DNA from: Burkholderiaceae bacterium
Lineage (GTDB): Bacteria; Pseudomonadota; Gammaproteobacteria; Burkholderiales; Burkholderiaceae
DNA: 6,352 nucleotides
Assembly: GCA_022701845.1 (NCBI GenBank)
Contig: JAKONS010000503.1
Location: 1-6,352, forward strand
Direction: 5' to 3'
Positions within the stretch are counted from its first letter, which is position 1, and every line of letters begins with the position of its first letter. This document shows positions 1-6,041 of the stretch, one piece after another. The position numbers were made by a program, and so were the translations under genes. The notes under the pieces were generated by a model that saw nothing but the letters and a program-made list of their open reading frames with translations, made no database searches and had not been told where the DNA came from.

Positions 1-30
1 GCCACCAGCGCCGCCAGCTCCACGGGTTAG
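1..30. other. Window edge, unresolved fragment
   Basis: These bases are too few to assign. On the plus strand, frame 1 reads nine sense codons ending in TAG at 28-30, which could be the tail of a convergent gene whose stop overlaps the AsmA stop. On the minus strand, a GTG at 23-21 lies just after the AsmA stop (TAA, 29-27) and could instead start a downstream operon gene. The sequence to the left would decide. Confidence 0.2.
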
Positions 31-2063
31 CGATTCACCGGTTTCGGGGCGTCGGTCTGCACCAGCAGGCGCTGGCAATCCGCATCCTCGCCGGGACCGG
101 TCTCGATCGTCGCTGCGAGCGCCAGGAACGGGTTGATCAGGCCCAGCGCTATCGCTGCGGCGGCACGACCTGCCAGGGCGCCCTTGTCCGGGAACACCGA
201 CGGATCGCCCAGGGTGCCCTGGATGATGAGCGGCGAGCGCAGGCTCAGGATGCTCTTGTCCTTCGGCTTGGGACGCAAGGTGACATACAGGCTTTCGTCG
301 GCCAGGTTGATGCGGCCGTCGCCCAGCACCGAGGTATCGCTGGTATCGAAGACGATGCCCTTGCTGGTCATCAGACCGTCCTTCACATCGAAGGCGGCGG
401 CACCGCAACGCATGCGCACTTCGCGGTCGCCGCGCAGGAAGAACTTGATGACTTCACCGCCGTCGAGGCCCACGAATTCGAGCAGGATGTTGCTGAACTG
501 CCCGCTTCCGATCAATAAACCGGTTTCGCCGTTGGCGTGCGCCAGCAGGCTAGCCACCGAATCGCCACGCGCCTTCAGATCGACCCGCAGGCTCACGTTG
601 CCGAAATTGCTCTTGCTGCGCTCGATGGCCGGCACCAGCCGGTTCAGCTGCAGGGCCTTGGCTTCGAGCTTGGTGCTGACGTCCGGCGGGTTCTTGCTGC
701 TGTCGACCCGGATATTGCCCACGATGTGCCCACCGGCAACGCCCAGGTCAAGCGGGTCGAGCACCATCAACCCGTCGGTCAGCTTCACATGCACCTTGCC
801 GCTGTCGAGCGGAAGCTCCAGCATGTTCTGGATCTTCACTGCCGAATAACGCACATCGGCGTTCATCGCGTTGAGCTTCTCCAGATCGAGCTTCGTGGTC
901 GGCAACACTTTGCCACCGCTGCGCTTGCCCTTCTTGGCGGCGGCGGCGGATACCGCCGGCACGGTGCCGGCGCTGGTCTCGCGGCTGCCCTTGGTGGGCG
1001 TCGGCGCCATGCCGATCACCGGGGCGAGATCGTTGAAATCGAGCAGTTTCGACTGCACCTCGCCCGACAGCGTGCCCTTCTTGGCGCCCGCTTCGTAACG
1101 AAGATGGCCGCCGATGTCGGAACTGCCCAGCTTGCCGTCCAGCCCGGCGATGTCCCAGGCATCGCCCTGCTTGCGCACCCGGCCCTTGACCGCATAAGGC
1201 GGCGTATCGGGCAACACCACGCCGATCAGGCGGTACAGGTCGGCCAAGTTCTGGCCCTGCATCTGCGCGTCGGCATCGATGCCTTCCAGTGTGCTGAGGT
1301 TGCCGATGCTTCCCTTGGCATTCAGCCGGGTCTGCCCGGCCGATGCGCGCACCTCGACCGGAAACGGCGCGGTCTGCGCGCCCGGCGACAGCTGCAGCAG
1401 GCTGCCGGTGCGGCCGTTGGCGGCGAACGGCTGCGACTGCCAGGTGCCTTTCGCATCGAACGTGAACGGCAGTGCGCCGGCGACGTCTTTGTCGAGATTC
1501 TGGTCGATGCCGAATGCGACACGGATGTCGGCACCCTTGTCGCGCGCCAGGAAGTGCAGTGCACCCCGGTCGACCAGGAGATGGCCGATGTCGGGCGTGG
1601 TGCCGGTGTCGGAGGTGTCCTTGCCGAAAGCCCAGGTGCGTCGACCGTCGGGCTCCATCTGCAGGCCGATTTCCGGCTGCTGCAGCACGATGGAGGGCAG
1701 CACGATCTTGCGGCTCAGCAGGGGCATCAGCCGGATGCCGATCTCGGCTTTCTCGGCCTTCACCAGATAGGGATCCTTCGCCCATTCGGGATTGGCGAAC
1801 TCGATGCCGTCCGCGATGACGGTGGTGGTGCGTCCCAGCTTCACGTCGAGATGGCGGGTGATGGCGAAATGGCGCCCGGTCTTCTCGCTCACATAGCGGT
1901 TGATCGGGCCACGCAGCATGTCCCAGGGAAAGAAGATCGCCAGCAGCACGAGCGCCACGACGAACACGGCGATGGCGATGAGCACGCGGCGCAGCCAGCG
2001 GCGGCGCGGCGCAGGCGAAACCGGCGGAGAAGCAGCCGTTGCGGGGGTCGAGGTGGGATTCAT
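27..2063 (-). CDS. AsmA family inner-membrane-anchored protein (YhjG-like)
   Basis: The product has 678 residues. A proline/serine-rich N-terminus and an Arg cluster (residues 20-26) precede one hydrophobic segment (about 27-45, ending LLAIFFPWD), typical of an AsmA N-terminal anchor with the rest in the periplasm. The early region (about 50-135) shows the family pattern of an RxxINRYVSEKTGR stretch followed by beta-rich repeats. A low-complexity Pro/Ala/Lys linker lies at about 355-390. The C-terminal AsmA_2-like part (about 500-625) includes GxGQFSNILLEFVGLDGGE and a late Leu-rich beta stretch. Length and layout match YhjG-type members (around 690 residues). AsmA-like proteins are implicated in phospholipid transport between membranes and outer-membrane homeostasis; the substrate here is unknown. 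The ATG at 2063 is chosen because a GGAG (complement of 2071-2074) sits 7 bases upstream, the anchor follows directly, and the ATG overlaps the lipocalin stop. The open frame runs on to 2333, but that extension is Arg/Pro-rich, lies inside the lipocalin gene and is not credible. Confidence 0.9.
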   Translation of the reverse strand: MNPTSTPATAASPPVSPAPRRRWLRRVLIAIAVFVVALVLLAIFFPWDMLRGPINRYVSEKTGRHFAITRHLDVKLGRTTTVIADGIEFANPEWAKDPYLVKAEKAEIGIRLMPLLSRKIVLPSIVLQQPEIGLQMEPDGRRTWAFGKDTSDTGTTPDIGHLLVDRGALHFLARDKGADIRVAFGIDQNLDKDVAGALPFTFDAKGTWQSQPFAANGRTGSLLQLSPGAQTAPFPVEVRASAGQTRLNAKGSIGNLSTLEGIDADAQMQGQNLADLYRLIGVVLPDTPPYAVKGRVRKQGDAWDIAGLDGKLGSSDIGGHLRYEAGAKKGTLSGEVQSKLLDFNDLAPVIGMAPTPTKGSRETSAGTVPAVSAAAAKKGKRSGGKVLPTTKLDLEKLNAMNADVRYSAVKIQNMLELPLDSGKVHVKLTDGLMVLDPLDLGVAGGHIVGNIRVDSSKNPPDVSTKLEAKALQLNRLVPAIERSKSNFGNVSLRVDLKARGDSVASLLAHANGETGLLIGSGQFSNILLEFVGLDGGEVIKFFLRGDREVRMRCGAAAFDVKDGLMTSKGIVFDTSDTSVLGDGRINLADESLYVTLRPKPKDKSILSLRSPLIIQGTLGDPSVFPDKGALAGRAAAAIALGLINPFLALAATIETGPGEDADCQRLLVQTDAPKPVNR

Positions 2064-2674
2064 GGGCGGGCTCCGGCAGATGGGGCGGCAGGTTCCTCGG
2101 CAGCGCTGCCGAGGGAAGGGTTGGGGGCGCCCTGGTGGGTGCGCATGACGCGGTCGGTATCGAAACCCAGGGCTTCGGCACGTTGCAGCCAGGCGTCGAT
2201 GTCGGCGGTCGGGCGTTGCGGCGCGCGCGACAGCAGCCAGAGGTATTCGCGGTCCGGTGTGCCGACCAGCGCGGTGCGGTAGTCGTCGTCGAGTCCGATC
2301 ACCCAGTAATCGCCCCACACCACCGGCAGCCATGCCAGCCAGCGTGGTGCGAAGCGTACTTTCAGCTTGCCGATGTCGCCCTGGACGCGTCGGGCCTCAC
2401 CGTTGGCGACATCCAGTTCGTCGGCATCGCGCCGGCAGCGATTCACCACGCGTAGCGACCCGTCGGGCAAGGCGTCGTAGTCGGCGGTGACATCGGCGAC
2501 ACACTTGCGCTGAAAAGAATTCGGCAACCGGGCCAGTTCGTACCAGCGGCCTCCGTAGCGCTGCCAGTCGACATGCTCGACCACCGGCAACGCCGCCATG
2601 GCGGGAGCGGCTTCCGCGACGGACCCAGGGCCCATGGTCATGACCGATGCCGCCGCCACGACCGACACCCGCAT
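2060..2674 (-). CDS. Bacterial lipocalin (Blc-like), secreted
   Basis: The product has about 204 residues. The lipocalin signature GGRWYELARLPNSFQ (residues 41-55) matches the GxW motif region of Blc-type proteins. The second conserved strand GDYWVIGLDDDY (121-132) is followed by REYLWLLSR (142-150). Cys58 and Cys80 sit where many bacterial lipocalins have a disulfide. The first 22 or so residues form a signal-like segment with a plausible cleavage after AEA. There is no lipobox Cys, so unlike E. coli Blc this is probably soluble in the periplasm rather than an outer-membrane lipoprotein. Blc-type proteins bind lysophospholipids or fatty acids. The C-terminus adds a Pro/Ala-rich tail of about 25 residues. 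The start at 2674 is preferred because third-position GC falls upstream of it and it gives a normal signal peptide. The only clear Shine-Dalgarno-like run (GAGGA) is about 15 bases away, so an ATG at 2755 (27 residues longer) remains possible. Its TGA overlaps the ATG of the AsmA gene by 4 bases (ATGA). Confidence 0.9.
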   Translation of the reverse strand: MRVSVVAAASVMTMGPGSVAEAAPAMAALPVVEHVDWQRYGGRWYELARLPNSFQRKCVADVTADYDALPDGSLRVVNRCRRDADELDVANGEARRVQGDIGKLKVRFAPRWLAWLPVVWGDYWVIGLDDDYRTALVGTPDREYLWLLSRAPQRPTADIDAWLQRAEALGFDTDRVMRTHQGAPNPSLGSAAEEPAAPSAGARP

Positions 2675-3026
2675 GAAATCTGAAACGGATCCTCGCGTGT
2701 GCTGGCGCCGGTGTTCGGCTGTTCGGGCAAGGCGGAGGAAGGGCGTAATCGGCATGTGTCGGCATCTTCCCGGTAGAACTCAAGAGCGCGCGATATTGCA
2801 TGCCATCTTCGCGTTCGGCGGTCGGTTCATCGGTCAACCACCCGTCGGCCCTCGCCTACACTTTCCGCATGGGTGCTGTTGGTGCCATATGTAAGGGCCT
2901 TCGCACAATGCCGCCCCGGTGCGCTGGCACAATGAACGATCAACTCACAATGAAGCGAACAACATCGCGACCTTGCCCCGCCGACCGGTCCGCCGGCGCT
3001 TGGCCAGTCGCCGACGGACAAGCACC
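2675..3026. promoter_or_regulatory. Divergent upstream region of lipocalin and receiver genes
   Basis: About 350 bases separate the two preferred starts, so promoters for both operons should lie here. No clean sigma-70 promoter was found on either strand. TACACT at 2857-2862 is a possible plus-strand -10 but lacks a convincing -35. Three copies of CACAATG (2904-2952) lie on the receiver side. If the lipocalin starts at 2755, part of this region is coding. A GTG at 2919 opens an in-frame N-terminal extension of the receiver gene, but it is Arg/Asn-rich and shows no domain. Confidence 0.5.
2904..2952 (+). repeat. Three direct copies of CACAATG
   Basis: Exact CACAATG heptamers occur at 2904-2910, 2928-2934 and 2946-2952, with start-to-start spacing of 24 and 18. 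A fourth copy lies at 4180-4186 between the regulator and the kinase genes. The first and fourth copies sit in small dyads (GCA-CAA-TGC; the fourth extends to GGCA-CAA-TGCC). Reading by eye, no other exact copy was noticed. The copies may be binding sites for the NarL-type regulator; this is inference only. Confidence 0.45.
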
Positions 3027-3431
3027 TTGGGACTGAGAACGTACATCGTCGAAGACAACGTCACGATCCGCGAGAACCTGATCGGGACGCTCGAGGAACT
3101 GGCACGCATCCAGACCGTCGGCATTGCGGAGACCGAAAACGAGGGCAGGCAGTGGTTGGAAACCCATCCGCAACTGTGGGATTTGGCCATCGTCGACCTG
3201 TTTCTCAGACAGGGCAGCGGGTTGGGCATCCTGGCTGCGTGCAAGCAGCGTCTGCCGCACCAGAAGGTCGCGGTGCTCAGCAACTACGCCACACCCGACA
3301 TCCGCACCCGTTGCGCACAGTTGGGTGTCGATGCGGTGTTCGACAAATCCAACGAGATCGATGCCTTGGTGGACTACTGCATTCAGCACAGTGCGCGTGC
3401 GGCCGCGGAAGGACAGTCTCCCGCCGCCTGA
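3027..3431 (+). CDS. Stand-alone receiver-domain response regulator
   Basis: With a TTG start, the product has 134 residues and is a single CheY-like receiver domain with no output domain. Key residues are intact: acidic pair Glu9-Asp10 (YIVEDN), phospho-acceptor Asp57 (AIVDLFL), Ser85 (AVLSNY) in the Thr/Ser switch position and Lys107 (FDKSN). A short Ala-rich tail follows. The TTG at 3027 is chosen because the receiver fold begins at once (GLRTYIVEDN) and GGA at 3016-3018 lies 8 bases upstream. In-frame alternatives are GTG 2919, TTG 2973 and TTG 3000; these would add up to 36 Arg-rich residues with no family similarity that I can see. It converges on a NarL-type regulator and lies near its sensor kinase. 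A role as a second phospho-acceptor, phosphate sink or protein-binding switch for that kinase is inferred. There is no DNA-binding domain, so it should not act as a classical transcription factor alone. Confidence 0.85.
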   Translation: MGLRTYIVEDNVTIRENLIGTLEELARIQTVGIAETENEGRQWLETHPQLWDLAIVDLFLRQGSGLGILAACKQRLPHQKVAVLSNYATPDIRTRCAQLGVDAVFDKSNEIDALVDYCIQHSARAAAEGQSPAA

Positions 3432-3455
3432 GCGCAGGGCATGGCTCGACCATTG

Positions 3456-3493
3456 AAAAAGCCCTGTCCGCACGATGCAGACAGGGCTTTTTT
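3456..3493. terminator. Bidirectional Rho-independent terminator
   Basis: The arms GCCCTGTC (3461-3468) and GACAGGGC (3480-3487) form a perfect 8-bp GC-rich stem, flanked by AAAAA (3456-3460) and TTTTTT (3488-3493), so a U-tract follows the hairpin on both strands. Within the 11-base loop, GCA and TGC can pair further around CGA after a C/A mismatch. It lies 25 bases past the receiver stop and 18 bases past the regulator stop, serving both convergent genes. Confidence 0.93.
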
Positions 3494-3510
3494 CGTAGCG
3501 AAGCCGCGGA

Positions 3511-4143
3511 TCAGTCGATCAGCTTGTTCTTCAGTGCGTAGTAGGTGAGGTCGCTGTTGGAGGCAAGGTTCATCTTCTCCATCAGCCGGGTGCGGTAGGT
3601 GCTGACCGTCTTCACGCTGAGCGAGAGCGACTTGGCGATGTCGCCGGCGGTCTCGCCCTTGGCCAACTTCAGGAACACCTGGAACTCGCGCTCGGACAGC
3701 AGCTCGTGTGCAGGCGCGTCGTCCTTGCGGTTGAGCTGCTGGGCCAACAGGTCGGCCACGGCCGGGGTGATGTAGCGGCGGCCGAGCGAGATGGTGCGCA
3801 CGGCGTTGACGATTTCCATCGGATCGCATTCCTTGTTCAGGTAGCCGCTGGCGCCCTGACGGATGAGGTTCATCGCGTAGTGCTCTTCCGGGTAGCCGCT
3901 GAGGATCAGGATGCCGACGTCCGGGGCCTTGGCGCGGATCATGCCGAGCGCGTCGAGACCGGTCTGGCCGGGCATGGAAAGGTCCATCACCAGCACGTCG
4001 ATTTCAGTATTGCGAATAAGGTCGATGGCTTCGCGGCCGTTGGATGCTTCGCCGACCACGCGCAAATCTACGTGGTCCGAGAAAAACTGCTTGAGACCTG
4101 AACGCACGATGGCGTGGTCGTCCACAATTCCGATTTTGATCAT
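3511..4143 (-). CDS. NarL/FixJ-family response regulator
   Basis: The product has 210 residues, the usual length of the family. The N-terminal receiver domain (about 1-120) has Asp8-Asp9 (GIVDDH), phospho-acceptor Asp54 (VMDLSMPG), Ser82 (LILSGY) and Lys104 (YLNKE). The C-terminal LuxR/GerE-type helix-turn-helix (about 146-208) starts LLSEREFQVFLKLAKGE and contains the recognition region DIAKSLSLSVKTVSTYRTRLMEKM. The product should be a cytoplasmic transcription factor activated by phosphorylation from the divergent kinase at 4269. The ATG at 4143 is supported by AGGAAG (complement of 4151-4156), spaced 7 bases from the start. The domain order resembles UvrY/GacA and NarL, but orthology to either cannot be claimed from sequence alone. 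Its targets are unknown; autoregulation through the CACAATG site at 4180 is a guess. Confidence 0.94.
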   Translation of the reverse strand: MIKIGIVDDHAIVRSGLKQFFSDHVDLRVVGEASNGREAIDLIRNTEIDVLVMDLSMPGQTGLDALGMIRAKAPDVGILILSGYPEEHYAMNLIRQGASGYLNKECDPMEIVNAVRTISLGRRYITPAVADLLAQQLNRKDDAPAHELLSEREFQVFLKLAKGETAGDIAKSLSLSVKTVSTYRTRLMEKMNLASNSDLTYYALKNKLID

Positions 4144-4268
4144 TTAGAGTCTTCCTAGGGTGCCGCCACACGATGCGGGCACAATGCCTGAAGCACACTG
4201 GGCTCCGGCCTCGTTTCAGCGTTCACGTCGATTATTCACGAAATATCCTGCAGTTTCCCTAGTTTTCG
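4144..4268. promoter_or_regulatory. Divergent promoter region of regulator and kinase genes
   Basis: This 125-base gap must carry promoters for both genes. Toward the kinase, TTCACG (4222-4227) and TATCCT (4244-4249), 16 bases apart, each match 4 of 6 sigma-70 consensus bases; this is weak. TTCACG recurs at 4235-4240, giving a 13-base-spaced direct repeat. CACAATG at 4180-4186 is centred in the dyad GGCA-CAA-TGCC (4179-4189). GTGCC (4160-4164) and GGCAC (4178-4182) could form a small hairpin in the regulator leader, overlapping that site. Confidence 0.5.
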
Positions 4269-5621
4269 ATGCGAAGGTTTTCTCTTCCGAAGTCGGTCAT
4301 CAGCCTGCCGGCCGCGCTCCTTGCGGCAGTGATCCTTATCGGAATCAACGAAACCGGTTATCGACGTTCCACCGAGGCTTTGCAGGAGATAGAACAGGCC
4401 CAGCAGACGCGCGTCGAGCTGGGTCGATTGCTCCAGCAGATGCTCGACGCGGAGACCGGCCAGCGCGGCTTTCTGCTCACCGGCGACGAGCGTTACCTGC
4501 AGCCCTACCAGGCAGCGACCGCCGGCCTCAACCGGACGATCGACACGCTGCGCAACTCCTACCTCACCACGCCGGAGGAACTGACCGAGCTGACCGAGTT
4601 GTCCCGCAACATCTCGCGCAAGCTGGCCGAAATGGATCTCAGCGTGCGCCTGCGCAAACAAGGCAACGAAGAGGCGTGGCGCTTCATCCTGCTGACCGAT
4701 GTCGGCCGCGAGCACATGGACTCGATCCGGGCGCAGACCACCCACCTGGTCGACGTGCGGTCACGTGCGGTCGACCGCGGCCAGATGCAGGTGATCCATG
4801 CGCTGCAACTCTCCCGCGCCGGCATCGCGACGGTGGCGCTGATCGGCCTGCTCGCCTTCTACATGTACTTGCGTCAGACACGGCGTCTCGAAGCAGCCGG
4901 GCGCCGCCAGCAGGAAGCGCTCGAGATGGAGCGCGACCGGCTGGGCGACCAAGTGCGCGAACGCACCGCATCGCTGGCGGAACTGGCGACCCACCTGCAG
5001 CAGGTGCGCGAAGAGGAACGCGCCTACCTGGCGCGCGAGCTGCACGACGAACTCGGCTCCCTCCTGACCGCGGCCAAGCTGGACGTGGCCCGCATCAAGT
5101 CGAAGATCGGCGCCGATGCGACCGAACTCCAGGCGCGTTTGCAGCATCTCACCGAGACGCTCAACAGCGGCATCGCACTCAAACGCAACATCATCGAAGA
5201 CCTGCGCCCGTCGTCGCTGTCCAACCTCGGTCTGGTGGCGGCCCTGGAGATCCTCACCCGCGAAACAGCGGAGCGAACCGGGCTGGCGATCACCAGCCAT
5301 CTGGATACCGTGACACTCGGCGATTCGGCCCAGCTCACCGTGTATCGCCTGGTTCAGGAAGCCCTGACCAATATCAGCAAGTACGCGCAGGCCAGCGCCG
5401 TCGTGGTCACCTTGCAGGATCACCGGGACCACGTCGGTGTGCAGGTGCAGGACGACGGAGTGGGCTTCGACCCGGCACGGCTCGATCCCACCACGCACGG
5501 CCTGCATGGGATGCGACATCGGGTGGAGGCGGCGGGCGGTACCCTGACCATTACGTCCAAGCCGAATGGCGGCACCACCGTCGCGGCGACGCTGCCCCCT
5601 CCCCTGCCATTGCAGGACTGA
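4269..5621 (+). CDS. CHASE3 sensor histidine kinase (HisKA_3 type)
   Basis: The product has 450 residues. Transmembrane helix 1 is at about 8-26. A periplasmic helical CHASE3 domain covers about 35-175; its hallmark is LDAETGQRGFLLTGDERYL (59-77). Transmembrane helix 2 is at about 185-202, followed by a charged coiled-coil linker (about 203-250). The HisKA_3 dimerisation/phospho-acceptor helix (about 245-312) contains ARELHDELGSLL with His259 as acceptor. The HATPase_c domain (about 350-443) shows the N box (RLVQEALTNISKYA, Asn368), the G1 box DDGVGFDP and GLHGMRHRVEAAGG. This is the NarX/DegS-like kinase class that normally partners NarL-type regulators, fitting the divergent neighbour at 3511-4143. 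CHASE3 ligands are generally unknown, so the signal cannot be named. The ATG at 4269 is the first start after an in-frame TAG at 4260-4262. No Shine-Dalgarno sequence is visible upstream, so translation may be weak or start on a very short leader. Confidence 0.94.
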   Translation: MRRFSLPKSVISLPAALLAAVILIGINETGYRRSTEALQEIEQAQQTRVELGRLLQQMLDAETGQRGFLLTGDERYLQPYQAATAGLNRTIDTLRNSYLTTPEELTELTELSRNISRKLAEMDLSVRLRKQGNEEAWRFILLTDVGREHMDSIRAQTTHLVDVRSRAVDRGQMQVIHALQLSRAGIATVALIGLLAFYMYLRQTRRLEAAGRRQQEALEMERDRLGDQVRERTASLAELATHLQQVREEERAYLARELHDELGSLLTAAKLDVARIKSKIGADATELQARLQHLTETLNSGIALKRNIIEDLRPSSLSNLGLVAALEILTRETAERTGLAITSHLDTVTLGDSAQLTVYRLVQEALTNISKYAQASAVVVTLQDHRDHVGVQVQDDGVGFDPARLDPTTHGLHGMRHRVEAAGGTLTITSKPNGGTTVAATLPPPLPLQD

Positions 5622-5627
5622 GCCCTT

Positions 5628-5663
5628 CCATCGCGCGCAGGCTACCGTCGGCTAGCTCCTACA
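5628..5663 (-). repeat. Degenerate GTAG-type REP-like element
   Basis: Read on the minus strand, the segment begins TGTAGGAGC (complement of 5655-5663) and ends CGCGATGG (complement of 5628-5635), with an imperfect dyad (GCTA...TAGC) between. This resembles REP elements with a GTAG head known from Stenotrophomonas, Pseudomonas and related gammaproteobacteria. The inner palindrome is poor, so it would be a decayed copy. It sits just after the kinase stop, a usual place for such elements. The call rests on remembered consensus, not a search. Confidence 0.4.
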
Positions 5664-5713
5664 GGGTGCGGCCTTCGGGGATGACAATCCAGCGCGCCTG
5701 CTGCCGATCAGCC

Positions 5714-5743
5714 GGAACGACGCTTTTTTGTAACCTCAGTGTC
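5714..5743 (+). promoter_or_regulatory. Possible ECF/stress-type promoter for DUF1328 gene
   Basis: GGAAC at 5714-5718 followed by a T6 run (5724-5729) resembles the -35 region used by sigma-E-like ECF factors. The matching -10 is unclear: CTCAGT (5735-5740) lies at 16 bases, and GTC at 5741-5743 is 22 bases away, which is too far. No better sigma-70 promoter was seen between 5664 and 5794. Treat as a weak candidate. Confidence 0.2.
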
Positions 5744-5806
5744 ATGCGGTAGAGGTCTTGCACCAGTTGCTCGCCGCACAACAAAAGCAAATTCGAGGAG
5801 AAGGCC

Positions 5807-5971
5807 ATGCTGCACTACGCCATCGTATTTCTGGTGATCGCCTTGATCGCAGCCGTATTCGGCTTCGGTGGCATCGCAGCGGGTGCTGTCGGCATTGCCA
5901 AGATCCTCTTTTTCGTCTTCGTGATCATGGCCATCGTCAGCTTCGCTGTCAGCCTGATGCGCCGGGGCTAG
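5807..5971 (+). CDS. DUF1328 family small membrane protein (YtjA-like)
   Basis: The product has 54 residues, matching the family's usual length. It is almost wholly hydrophobic, with two predicted membrane segments (about 4-20 and 30-49) separated by a Gly/Ala-rich turn ([16 protein letters not shown]) and a short basic end (MRRG). That Gly/Ala pattern followed by AKILFFVF is the recognisable DUF1328 signature. The molecular role is unknown; the family is commonly found next to stress-related small genes. The start is firmly set by GAGGAG at 5795-5800, 6 bases before the ATG. The next gene, DUF883-type, lies 70 bases downstream on the same strand, but a possible terminator lies between them. 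Confidence 0.9.
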   Translation: MLHYAIVFLVIALIAAVFGFGGIAAGAVGIAKILFFVFVIMAIVSFAVSLMRRG

Positions 5972-5995
5972 GCCACAGGGCCCACCGCGCTTTTT
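5959..5995 (+). terminator. Possible terminator overlapping the DUF1328 stop
   Basis: The arm GCGCCGGGG (5959-5967) can pair with CCACCGCGC (5982-5990) to give 8 GC pairs with one bulged base on each side (C on the left, A on the right), followed at once by TTTTT (5991-5995). The loop also holds a small GGCC/GGCC pairing. The bulges weaken the call. It could be a partial terminator that lets some transcripts read into the DUF883 gene. Confidence 0.4.
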
Positions 5996-6041
5996 CGTCC
6001 GTCCATCACCCTTCCACCCACTTTCGTCGCAGGAGCTCACC

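Noticed and set aside
537..2282. 581-codon open frame on the plus strand opposite the AsmA and lipocalin genes
   Set aside because: Composition is Arg/His/Gln/Ala-rich with no domain pattern, it lies antisense to two well-recognised genes, and it fits the shadow-frame effect of GC-rich coding DNA.
2064..2333. 90-residue N-terminal extension of the AsmA protein
   Set aside because: It is Arg/Pro-rich, lies wholly inside the lipocalin gene in another frame, and the ATG at 2063 has a good ribosome binding site followed by the membrane anchor.
2919..3026. GTG start giving a 36-residue longer receiver protein
   Set aside because: The extra residues are low in hydrophobics, Arg-rich and precede a complete receiver fold; the TTG at 3027 has a spaced GGA and fits family length.
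4160..5752. 530-codon open frame on the plus strand over the kinase gene
   Set aside because: It is an out-of-frame reading of the kinase, rich in Arg/Pro/Ala, with no family features; the kinase frame carries all the motifs.
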